DNA of 32,807 nucleotides from Thermomucor indicae-seudaticae (GCA_000787465.1 JSYX01000393.1:1-32807), one strand, 5' to 3'; positions 22,068 to 31,049 are shown, counted from the stretch's first letter. Numbers and translations are program-made. The notes: a model not told the origin generated them from the letters alone.

Positions 22068-23978
22068 ATGAGCTCTCAGCAGCAGCAGATACCATCGAAT
22101 CTATTAGAAAAGGATAATCGCAGCGAGACGACCATTCAATCAGACCGACAAACGATCCACGACGCGTCAAGCATCAAGGATGCACCACCAGCCAACAAGC
22201 CTAGCAGTAGTAGTCCTAAAGCATGGTATAAATCGATCTTTACCGGGCCTTCTTCCGGTGACGACCCTCGCAACTACTCACGCCGCAAAAAGACATTTAT
22301 CCTCATGGTCGTCTCTATAGCTGGATCCATGTAAGAAATTCTTCTCCGTGGCAGCCTCAAAGTTGAATAACGAAAGCGTATAGATCGCCATTCGCATCTA
22401 CCATATACGCAAGTGTTTATCATCTATAGTTGTTCTTTGCTTGTCGGGTCGTAACTGACGTTCATTTGATTCTGCAGTACCCTGCCCTTGTCGACATACA
22501 GTACGCTTTTCAAACATCCGACACAGCCATGAACGCTTCGTTATCCGTCTTCACTTTTGTTACGGCGTTCTTTCCGTTGATCTGGGCGGCATTCGGTGAT
22601 GCTTTCGGTCGCCGACGAATTTACTTGATCTCGTTCCTGATTTCGGTCATTGGCAGTATCTGCTGCGCGGTCTCGGTCAATGTGACCATGTTTATCGTCT
22701 TTCGAGCCTTTAGTGGCATTGGATCATCCTCGGTAAATGCCGGATCCTTCGCCTTGTTCGTTGGACTTTGGCCTAAAGCATGCATACAGGTGATGTCTAT
22801 GGGAGCAGGCACGATCGGCGATATCTTTGAAGCACACGAACGAGGACGTGCATTCTCTTATTACACCATTGGTCCTCTCTTGGGTCCGGCCTTGGCGTAA
22901 GTTAGTCCCGGTAACAAATAGATATCTTGCTTCTTTACTCATCCTGATCAGCCCGATTATTGGAGGATACTTGAACCAGGGACTGGGTTGGCGTAGTAAT
23001 TTCTGGTTTCTTGCCATTTTCGCATTTTGCATCTGGGTTGCTATCCTGTTGATCCTGCCCGAAACCAGACAGCGCAACCAAGAAGAAAAAGAAAAGAAAC
23101 GCAAAATGGTGAATCCTTTAATGGCATTACAACTGTTGAAACATTTCAATATAGCATTGACCGTAACTTTTATCGCTATTCTGTATGTATGCGTGCCATG
23201 GAACCGAAAAGAAGAAGAAAGACTGATATCTCTTCCAGGTTTTTTACGTTTTATTTAGTGAACACCAATTTCACACGTACCTATGAAACTCAATATGGGT
23301 TGGACTCGGGTACAGTCGGGTTATGTTATCTACCCATGGCTGCTGGATCCATTGTGGGCGGTCTAGTGGGCGGCCGATTCTCAGACAAAGTGTACAATCG
23401 ACGCGTAGCCAAAGCCGAAAATCAGCATACATATCCGGAAATGCGACTTGGTGGCTGGTTGTTCTATGGAGGTGTCTTGACACAGCTTGCTGCACTGGTT
23501 GTCTATGGCTGGTGCATCCGTTACAATGTTCATTACTCGGTTGGCTTGGTGTGTCTCTTTTTTGGTAAGTGGGTTAACCTTTTTGTCGACCTCCACTTCG
23601 TTTTTCAACTGTTTGACTATCTTTAGCGGGTCTCGGATTGATGGTGCCCAATGTCACGTTGTCTGCGTACTTGGTAGACTGCTTCCGCAAACAAAGCGCC
23701 TCTGTCACGGGTACGTCCAATGTCCATTGTCTCACAAGGGTGTCTTGTTGATATACTTTTCCTCTTCTATAATAGCGTGCAACAATTTCGTTCGGTATAT
23801 CATGGCTGGTGTGGGGTCTTTGGTCTCTTCGGACCTGGAGCGAGCGCTCGGGTCAGGAATTCTGTATACCGTCTGTGGTGGTGCCTTGCTATTGTGTACC
23901 ACCAACATCATTATTATCCGCATTCGAGGCAAGAAATGGGCTGCCAAGCAGAAGCAAGAAGAGCAAGGTGCAGCATAG
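22068..23978 (+). CDS. MFS drug:H+ antiporter-1 (DHA1/QDR-like) transporter
   Basis: Twelve-span exporter-like protein of 497 aa. Exons: 22068-22330, 22384-22408, 22478-22732, 22790-22896, 22952-23182, 23239-23564, 23627-23710 and 23776-23978. A Gln/Ser-rich N-terminal tail (about 75 aa) is followed by span 1 (LMVVSIAGS, ISPFASTIYYP), then FGDAFGRRRIYLIS (motif A between spans 2 and 3). Next comes SMGAGTIGDIFEAHERGRAFS with GPLLGPALAPIIGGYL (motif C region typical of DHA1). The tail is basic (KKWAAKQKQEEQG). Exon 2 is 25 nt and is followed by a GC-AG intron (GCAAGTG, 22409-22477). Intron 3 (22733-22789) is 57 nt and has no stop. Family members export drugs, polyamines or organic acids; the substrate here is unknown. 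The first ATG after the TATA box is used. Confidence 0.92.
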
Positions 23979-25440
23979 ACATTCATCATTTTCCCGTATA
24001 CCATTCATACCATAGCATTGTATATCACCATCCCATCATTCGCTTTCATTTTTTCGCATTTCCTCTATTGATTAATTAACAAGTGAAGACGTCTTACTCG
24101 GCGATGCAATTTGCTCTTTTGAATGCGATGATTCCGGGTCATAGACCGCGCGGATTGATTGAGGCCATGATATCGCTGTTCGACACCGTTATCACATACG
24201 AGCATAGGCATGTATCTTCGCCACCATGGCTTCTCTTGCGTCAGTATTCTGCCTACAGTGTAGCGTGTTCCAGCTCCTCCCACACTTTGGATTTTGGACG
24301 CACTTTGCGATGCGACATATTCATCGCTAAAGACAACTTTAGACTAACAGCAGGTCCTGTGAGAAAAACAATATACGTGGTGAACGACCTACATTCTGCT
24401 TGGCCAACAAAGAGCGACAGATGTCCATGTTTCACGAGTAGACTGGACTGCATAACAGTGTTCGCAGAAGATTGCAGCGGTTCCTACCTCTTCAATGGAT
24501 TCCCCCATTACGATCAGCTGCGATTCAGCGCTAATGTGTGTGAGTTCATGTCAATCTCTTACAATTTGGGCATTCGCAGATTACGACAGCAGTGCGGTTA
24601 GAGATTTTGAATGAAACCCTCGCATCCCGAATATCCCGTGTCGTCTTATGATTCTCCATCCGAATAAGACCTACACAAGTATTCCGTACGACACGCATTA
24701 CCAGTTGAAGCTTTTGTAATTGTCCCGTCAGTCTGATCGCAGAAAACTTCACCAATACGGTGCCCGTTACCTGGATACAAGGCATGGTCTTTATTGGCTA
24801 GACTCTTATCAGAGGTAAGGACAGAAAAAATGAACGTCCAGTGATCATCAACGAGGACTGGAGCATCCGATCCTTATCAATGTCTTTTTGTTCAGGCGCG
24901 CAAACACTAGGCATTGCGCCTGCGAATGACTGAATCAAGAGTCAATAAGTGATATAATTCAGTATCACTTGGGTTTACAGTCGCATCCATTTCTGTATTT
25001 GTTTATGTATGCTCTATGTTGAACAGCTTCATTGTGCTCGATAGAGACCTCAAACTTCTTAATTTCGCGATCAAGAAGAGAAGAAGAATACCTGGAAAAA
25101 AGTAGCGGTGCTGGTGGGACACCCAAGCGGTATAAGCGTGAAGTATCTACACAAAACTTCCCCAGTACGTAAACTACCCAAAAACGTGCCGGAAAAAATT
25201 GGATTGCTCCAAGTCGCAGGCCATATATCGTGCTTCATATATACTGGCTGTTGATGTCAAGAAAAATATGAAAAGAATGCAAGCTACAAGCATAAAACGC
25301 CTACATAGATATACGCATATCTTCAGAGAAAGTATGGATGGGACTTATAAAGACCACAAAGCGTCCCATGATCCATTTATATCGCACACTTATATACGTA
25401 TTCTAACTACATACCGACAGGATTAAGTGCTGTAAAGTAC
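23979..25440. other. Gene-poor stretch without a supported gene
   Basis: About 1.46 kb. A 172-codon plus-strand frame (24083-24601) overlaps three minus-strand frames of 66-79 codons, and none shows a family signature. From about 24,800 the DNA becomes AT-rich, with many ATATA steps and no long frames. Confidence 0.4.
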
Positions 25441-25450
25441 ATGACAGGAT

Positions 25451-25545
25451 AATACATAAGTTCTACATACAAAAGCTACTATACAGCACATGTTGGTATA
25501 ATACACAAGTTCTACATACAAGAGCTAATATACCATACATGCATA
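25451..25545. repeat. Two-copy tandem repeat, period 49 bp
   Basis: Copy 1 starts at 25451 and copy 2 at 25500. Both read AATACA(T/C)AAGTTCTACATAC and continue with AAGCTA/GAGCTA and ATACAGCACATG/ATACCATACATG. The copies are about 85% identical. They would lie in the last exon of the putative minus-strand spliced RNA. Confidence 0.7.
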
Positions 25546-25568
25546 CAAAAAGAATTCTTTACCGCACC

Positions 25569-25644
25569 CTGTAAAAAGAGAAGAAAAAGATTAAATCCCC
25601 CCAGGTGTCAATTGGTTTATCGATCAAGAGTAAGCATCACATAC
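25569..25644 (-). other. Isolated intron signature, possible last intron of the non-coding RNA
   Basis: Read on the minus strand, the 76-nt segment starts GTATGTGATG, holds TTGATCG and ATTGACA branch-like words and ends with a strong tract TTTTTCTTCTCTTTTTACAG. It is among the best-formed introns outside the protein genes. No open frame crosses it. Confidence 0.5.
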
Positions 25645-25689
25645 CTTTATGTCAACAACGTCCAATGCCGCGTTGTCCGTGTTAATCGA

Positions 25690-25875
25690 GAGTCCTCGCC
25701 GGACGTTTTTGACTAAGAGTCAAGTGTAGATCTGTTCGTTATAGCAACAAGCTATAATATCGAACATCGCCGACTTGTTGAATCCTCTCAGACCGGACTA
25801 GGCCTCGATCAAGTGCAGGTCTCCGCCCTTTTATAGCCAACAACTATAATGCCGAAACATGGCTCAGACTTGTTG
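25690..25875. repeat. Tandem ~95-bp duplication with paired TTATAG/CTATAA stem-loops
   Basis: Two diverged units start (minus strand) at 25875 and 25780. Each has CAACAAG, a spacer, then a stem-loop: TTATAGTTGTTGGCTATAA (25831-25849) and TTATAGCTTGTTGCTATAA (25739-25757). A conserved ACACTTGA/GCACTTGA and a (C/T)TAGTC block follow. The closing base pair changes from C-G to T-G between copies. The upstream CAACAAG is complementary to the CTTGTTG or TTGTTG in each loop, so an alternative pairing is kept in both copies. Confidence 0.6.
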
Positions 25876-26300
25876 CCGGGCCTTCATTTTCTTCCAAGTC
25901 ACCAAGTGCCAAAAGAAAAAAAAAAAAAGAGTGGGTATAGGGCCTTGAAGATGGACACATGCAGTAAAAGTACAATGAAAATGAGTATAAATACAATGAA
26001 GGTAGTCCATCTTCTTCGCCGTGCGGGGAGATCATGCAAGGTAAAAAAAAGGAAGTAAAAAGCGACAGTTCCCGGAAAACCGAAGGCCACCCAACAAAAA
26101 AGAAGACCATGCCGCGGCACTTACCCTCGTCACCACCCAACCTCGTCTAGTAAGGCCGACGCGGCCGTAATACTTGTACAAAGCAAATAAAAACGAGATA
26201 CATGTCTAAGCGCAGTATATAAATAATCAGTATCCTTCATCAGAATAAAAGGACCCTTTTCAGTTCGATAACTTACACAATCCCCCCAGGTTATGCAAAA

Positions 26301-26345
26301 TGCCAGGATGCAAGAATGCAGGATGAAGGATGCGGGTATGCGCGC
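26301..26345. repeat. Degenerate ATGCAGG/GATGCGGG tandem words
   Basis: The plus strand reads repeated ATGC(A)(R)GG words (CAGGATGCAAGAATGCAGG, ATGAAGGATGCGGGTATGCG) followed by a GCGC run. A related cluster is at 26506-26530, in the next exon of the minus-strand array. On that strand the words read GCATCC or GCATTC. Confidence 0.5.
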
Positions 26346-27769
26346 GCGCGATGAAGCTATTGATGACTGCCGGCCGTGTAGGCCGGGATGCATGCCTAAT
26401 TTGGAAAGAACATCATAGACACGTTGTCTTTGTCGTGACATTGTGTCATTACTTACATACATGGTGATAATGATATGAAACTACGCCCTTGGCCAGAGGA
26501 CAGATGCCGAATGCAGGAATGCAGGTATGCGAGAAACAATGGAAGAAACAGAGACCAACGATGAATATGCTTGTGGATACCAAACGATGACGGGTATAGA
26601 AATAAGGTGCAATGTCTTGAAAAAACGAGATGAGTTAGCTGATATACAATGCAAATGCATCATTCCTTGTCCATACTCACAAATACAGAGAGATCAAATG
26701 TATGGCGTCCAGCGCTAGCTTCGTGAAAACTTTTTGGGGTTTTTTTCTAGAGTGCTGTCAATTAGTAAAGCAAGTTGACGAGCAAACAGAAATCCAGCGT
26801 ACTTTTGATATTTTTTGGTTTTTCTAAAAAAGATAATAAACAAACGTTAGCATGACAGAGGATGGGAAACGCAAATAGACACGCAAATAGACTGTACTCA
26901 CTTTTTATTGTTTCGATTTTTTTTTTGAATTTTTTGTTTTTTCTGAAAAGACGGTAAATAAGGGTTAGTACAGTACAGTAATGATGAACCTAGTCCACAC
27001 TGCACTTACTTTCTTCTTTGGGTTGATGACAAACAGGAGGCAGGGTATATAGAGGGTTTAGGTTTACGGCCGCCCGGTTTAGTGTTTTTCTAGAGAATGT
27101 CAACCTTAGTTAAAAATGAGATTGCAGTCTTTTTCCAAACTTACTTACTTTTTTATATTTTTGAACTTTTCTTGTCTTTTCCTAATGAAACAATTCTGGT
27201 CAGTAAAGGACACTCAGTACAGTTGCTCATTCTGCTTACTTTTTTGAAATTTATAACAAATTGGCAACACGGCCGCCAATTTACGGTACGATTCTTTTTT
27301 GCTCTAGGAATATAATCGTTAGTCATGCATTATATCATATACTATAATTTGCACAGACTTACTTTTTTGTATCTTTTATTTTTTTTGAGTTTTCTATAAG
27401 AAAAATATTAATGAGCGAAAAAACCGAATATCACCAGATTACAAGTCATTGCACTTGTTTTTTGAAAAATTTTTTCTGTTATGAGAAATTCTAGTTAGTG
27501 AGCACGAGTACCGTGAAATTCAATGCCTTGATTCTTACTTTTTCTGAGAAAAGTGGTTGTTAGGAAGAGGTCTCCATACAAGATAGGAATCCGGTATTAC
27601 TTACTTTATTCAGTTAAACAATCCAGCGACCAGCATGGATTCAGAAGCTATACTGCAAAGAGCGTTAGTGATCGAATATCAAGGATAGAGTAGAAATTTC
27701 TGACTTACAAAGAAAATACTCGTACACTACGCCCGCATCTCGCGGAGGAGTCTACGGGCAGATGTTGAT

Positions 27770-27868
27770 GCGACGGGATTGATGCGATAAAAGTACAATG
27801 CGGATGCGTCTATCAGGTCGATAATGATGTGATTGATGTTGATGCGAATGCGGATGCGAATACCATCG
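27770..27868. repeat. GATGCG-rich imperfect repeat
   Basis: About ten GATGCG, GATGTT or GATTGATG words lie within 100 bp on the plus strand (minus strand CGCATC, AACATC). They fall in the proposed first exon of the non-coding RNA and share the GCATC word with its exons near 26300-26530. Confidence 0.6.
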
Positions 27869-27979
27869 ATGCAGCTGCAATATGATGCCAATGTAAATAA
27901 GGATGACAGAATGTTGGATGTTGAGAAAAATATGAAAATTCAAGTAAAAGGGAAGGTGGGCACGCCCAAAATTCCAGGG

Positions 27980-27987
27980 CTTTTATA
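27980..27987 (-). promoter_or_regulatory. TATA box for the minus-strand spliced RNA
   Basis: The minus strand reads CGGTATAAAAGCCC, a near-consensus TATA element in a small GC-richer patch within AT-rich DNA. It points into the intron array, and the first donor lies about 270 nt downstream (27708). Confidence 0.5.
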
Positions 27988-29279
27988 CCGTTTCCTCTTC
28001 CATTCCTTGGAGACACATCCGTTGCTTTTTCAACAAGGGGGAATTTGATAGTAATCGTTTTGTATAAGCATCCCGCAAAAATTGAGCTATGGCATATATA
28101 GTGCCAACTGACACATATGCGTTCTTGCGCTGACACTTCGAATGCGTCGCTGACGTGATATGATGCCATATGTCATTGGGGTTATGTTTTGTCTTGATTG
28201 AAAGAATGAGACTTCCTGAACGAGGTCTTGATACGCGCTCTTCAACTCTTATTCAATTTTGCTTGCTTTGCAGGAAACTAAAGGAAAGCAGCCAGAGAAC
28301 AGTTCATAGATAACGGTCGAATGAAATCATAATTTGCGTACAGAGAGCCAGTATAACAATGCACTGATTATTTTTCCAATCAATGATTTGGACGTACTAA
28401 GCAGCTCGACCTCCTTTTTATTGCAAGTTCTACGCAACAAGACCGAGAGCTCTACACAATGATGGCTAACGACGTCTGTAAGAAGTCCTACCGATGGAAA
28501 GCGATCGGTCTTCGTAAATCGAAAATATCGTCAATCATTCACAAGCGCAGCGTACAAATATCCTCGTTTCCATCACAAAGAGCCATGCGTAGCCTTCCAG
28601 TTTTTAAAGTCTGTTTTCTTAGTGGTATTGCTCATTTTCCTGATTCAGTCAGCGCTCCTTAAGCGTCAAATTCTATCTATCCAGTGCTGTTTTCCCGATG
28701 TTAGTTCGACTTATCAAAGCTCGATAGACGTACATCGATTTCCACCAGGCCCTCTTGGCGCTTTCCATTTTTGAGCTTCATTTGCGATATACTTCAATGC
28801 TATGATATTGTCCGTACGCCTTGGCTTGTTGCACAGGAGAGTGCAGTCGACCGCCGTTAATTTCAAGTCCTTTGTTCCCTGAAATTTCTTGAAATTAACG
28901 GGTCTACGGTATGATCCAGAACTCATTTTCTCCAACGTGCGCTTCATAGATGAAAACTAAGATATCAACACCAGCCACAAGCAACATGAATGATGGCACC
29001 GTACATTAGTTACGTCAATGGTTTAGTTTTTCTTTGGTCGGCCAGTCCGTGGGAGGACGTGGCAATACCTGTAGTCTTGAAATGATCGATGAAGTTTCGC
29101 ATAGTTTCTTACGATCGAAATACCCATTGTAAGTTCCTCAAGTTTCTCGGGAGACTTATTGTTACGTCTGTTAGTCTCACTGTTGATTGTTAAGTCGAAC
29201 CGTATCGTGTCCACTGTGTGCATTATCGGGGTTTTAAAGAGATACTCTCGTCGTCCTGCAGCAAGCCGCGGCTTGAGAC
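27988..29279. other. Gene-poor stretch upstream of MED18
   Basis: About 1.3 kb with only short frames (67 codons plus at 28459-28662; 77 codons minus at 28714-28947). No family signature was found. It contains the 14-bp inverted repeat listed separately, and presumably the MED18 promoter after about 29,000. Confidence 0.4.
28854..28901. repeat. Perfect 14-bp inverted repeat, 20-bp loop
   Basis: CCGTTAATTTCAAG (28854-28867) and its exact complement CTTGAAATTAACGG (28888-28901) flank 20 bp. The loop and arm edge contain GAAATTTC, itself a palindrome. It could be a protein-binding operator, an RNA hairpin or a trace of a very small transposon; no target duplication is evident. Confidence 0.65.
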
Positions 29280-30248
29280 ATGGCAACTTACGAATGCAGT
29301 CTTCACGGATTAGTGGTTGGGACAGACAACAAGGACGCACTAATTCAACGCCTTGTTGGCATCTGTGGCAATGACAGCATGATTGATCTTTACGAGCACG
29401 AAATAGTTTTCGCACCGTCCGGTATGATTATTACACGAGCCCTACTCTGGATCGTTTGGAATCTCAGGGCCTCATATATGGAGGACCAGTGCAGACACCT
29501 GTAGGGCCTGCGCGGAATGATGATGTCGTTCTTCGGCTTGCATCTCGCATTACGTCCGAGGAGGACAAGAGCTTAAAACACCGGCAATGGTATAGATTCC
29601 GCTTTGTGTTCTTATAGTTCTCTTTCTGACGCGCAGAATATGGTCAGGTTTCTGTGTATGCAAGGTCATCCAGAGCCGCAACGTGGGAGGACGGTCACAG
29701 TGAGACCGCATGTACGTGTTCAACTGAGCGGAGACGTGTTTCGATACATGAAGTCTTTAGGTTACAGGCAGGTTGTCTCCGTTGATGGAAAAGGAATTGA
29801 AGAAAAGCTAAAGCATAGATTAACTGCAGTTATTCATTTGAAATCGTGCGCAAAGGACACCTTGTCGTCTACGAGAAGCTATTACGACTCTCTGTCACTC
29901 AATTATACAAGGTTTGCCTATTGTACAAACAAATTGACTGCAGTCAACAACTGACCTTAGCATAATGGGGAGTAGTTAAAGAACAAGGTAGACATATCAA
30001 GCGCTGTGCCCGTGGATCCAAACCAGGACCTGTGGGTAGTTGAAGTCAGTTCCATGCCTGTGTCTCAAGAGCAAGTGAATCAAATGGCAGAGCAATTGAA
30101 TAAGTTTAGAACCTTGCTGCATGGGTAAGTGACACATCGTGTCATCTAAAGTCAAGTTAGAGGTTCATTTCACATTTTTATTTCTAGGACGGTGGATCTG
30201 GAATACGTCGACACTAGGGCACTGCAAAATAGAATCCATTATACCTAA
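29280..30248 (+). CDS. Mediator complex subunit 18 (MED18/Srb5)
   Basis: Head-module subunit of Mediator, which links activators to RNA polymerase II. Exons: 29280-29421, 29505-29589, 29648-29767, 29830-29911, 29976-30124 and 30188-30248, giving 212 aa (human 208). Recognition rests on the ordered blocks YECSLHGLVV, IQRLVGICG with LYEHEIVFAP, QWFLCMQGHPEPQ, FEIVRKGHLVVYEKLLRLSV, LWVVEVSSMPVSQEQ with MAEQLNKFRTLL, and a terminal DLEYVDTRALQ. The barrel-forming order and spacing match the family. Intron 3 is placed as GC-AG (29768-29829, 62 nt) because this keeps the family spacing LGYSYSFEIVRKGH; a 47-nt GT-AG version adding four residues is possible. The acceptor of intron 4 is also uncertain (29975 or 29987). 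The gene hides well, because no single frame exceeds 75 codons without passing through introns. Confidence 0.88.
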
Positions 30249-30462
30249 TCCCTCCTTGACTTTTTCTACGCACTGCACTGTAAATATCATTATTGTTACG
30301 GCATTATTACAGCACATCAAAGAGAAATGGATATTGCGCGTTCTGCGAGTACGGTTTTCTTTTTCTCTTTAGTCATTGCTTCCAAGTAGCAATACTTTGA
30401 GTTCTTCCGCTTATCGCAAGTGCTATGAATGAGTTTTGTACGACACGTGTGTTGGCAGTTGA

Positions 30463-31049
30463 AGATCTTCCAAGAGCCATTGCCTTTACTCTGCCAGCTA
30501 TACTATTCCGGGTTCGTCTTGCATCGATATTGCCCGACTTGCTTGCCCCGTCCAGTCTCAACCTGAAAAGAAGGATCCTTACAATGACAGCGAGCTCCAG
30601 GATCAAAGGTATACTTGGTTATTATTATCGTGTTACTGTTATACCAGAGACCTTGCTATGACGCACCGTCAGGTCATAGGGAACTTGTGCCAGCAGTGTG
30701 GAAACACTAAGCGCACTGCACACATGCATAATCCGGATCACTGTGATCAACTAGAACTTGTGTTAAAAGTATGAAATGCGTACGTGCAATAGACTCGTAC
30801 GCATGCGAGATTACAAGAGTTCAAGATGTGTGTTTTCCGTTTTCATTCATCCATTTCCAGAGCCATGGCATTCCGCAGAGCCCCAATGTTCTTTTTTTTT
30901 TTTTTTTGAATTTCTCAGAGGCCGCTGACACCTGTGCCCGTTGACAGCAAGCCAGAGCAGAAGGACCAGGTTCCGAAAATCAGCTTAACGACAAGTTAAC
31001 GTCGTTAAGCAGTAAACAGAGAATGGCTTCATTTCAGTTTTACTGTTAG
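30463..31049 (+). CDS. Possible small Cys-rich protein gene, start not found
   Basis: An open stretch of 102 codons (30463-30768) without an early ATG ends in IGNLCQQCGNTKRTAHMHNP, then DHCDQLELVLK. The Cys-x2-Cys with later His and Cys suggests a zinc knuckle. It can be spliced (30769-30860) to SHGIPQSPN, and then by a 60-nt intron (30888-30947) with a long T-tract to an Arg/Glu/Gln-rich tail ending at TAG 31047-31049. The last intron has a weak donor (GTTCTT). No family is recognised and the 5' end is missing, so this may be a relic or chance. An inverted repeat (30983-31010) lies inside the proposed last exon. Confidence 0.3.
30983..31010. repeat. 10-bp inverted repeat GCTTAACGAC...GTCGTTAAGC
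   Basis: Two perfect 10-bp arms are separated by AAGTTAAC, itself containing GTTAAC. The element could form a hairpin or be a dimeric factor site. It sits just after a T-run of 16 bases. Confidence 0.6.

Larger units (their letters stand above)
26125..27955 (-). ncRNA. Candidate multi-exon spliced non-coding RNA with A-rich micro-exons
   Basis: Read on the minus strand, a chain of intron signatures follows one after another. Introns: 27653-27708, 27544-27604, 27476-27538, 27394-27454, 27304-27362, 27182-27239, 27090-27148, 26943-27009, 26824-26901, 26747-26802, 26616-26680, 26396-26460 and 26206-26276. Lengths are 56-78 nt, as in the protein genes here. Donors are GTAAGT, GTGAGT or close variants. 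Most introns carry CTAAC, CTAAT or CTGAC 10-25 nt before a YAG. The intervening exons are 48, 5, 21, 31, 64, 33, 80, 41, 21, 66, 155 and 119 nt. The 48-nt exon has stops in all three frames, and the ten exons after it contain no ATG, so a protein is unlikely. A TATAAAAG at 27980-27987 would start the transcript near 27,950. A further donor at 26124 has no clear acceptor. Alternatives: a decayed intron-rich gene, or chance in AT-rich DNA. Confidence 0.5.

Noticed and set aside
24083..24601. 172-codon plus-strand open frame after the MFS gene
   Set aside because: It has no family signature, and three minus-strand frames of similar openness overlap it. The peptide shows no coding-like pattern, so it is not called as a gene.
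27045..27080. GGGTTTAGGTTTA, telomere-like
   Set aside because: Only one and a half units, not a tandem array; it lies in a proposed exon of the minus-strand RNA.
29023..29415. 130-codon minus-strand frame ending in GRPKKN, like the linker of Tc1/mariner transposases
   Set aside because: The resemblance is limited to a few residues, no DDE domain follows, and its first part is the antisense of MED18 exon 1.
30891..30907. 16-base T-run as a retroposon tail
   Set aside because: No target duplication or element body was seen; it fits a simple tract or a polypyrimidine tract of an intron.
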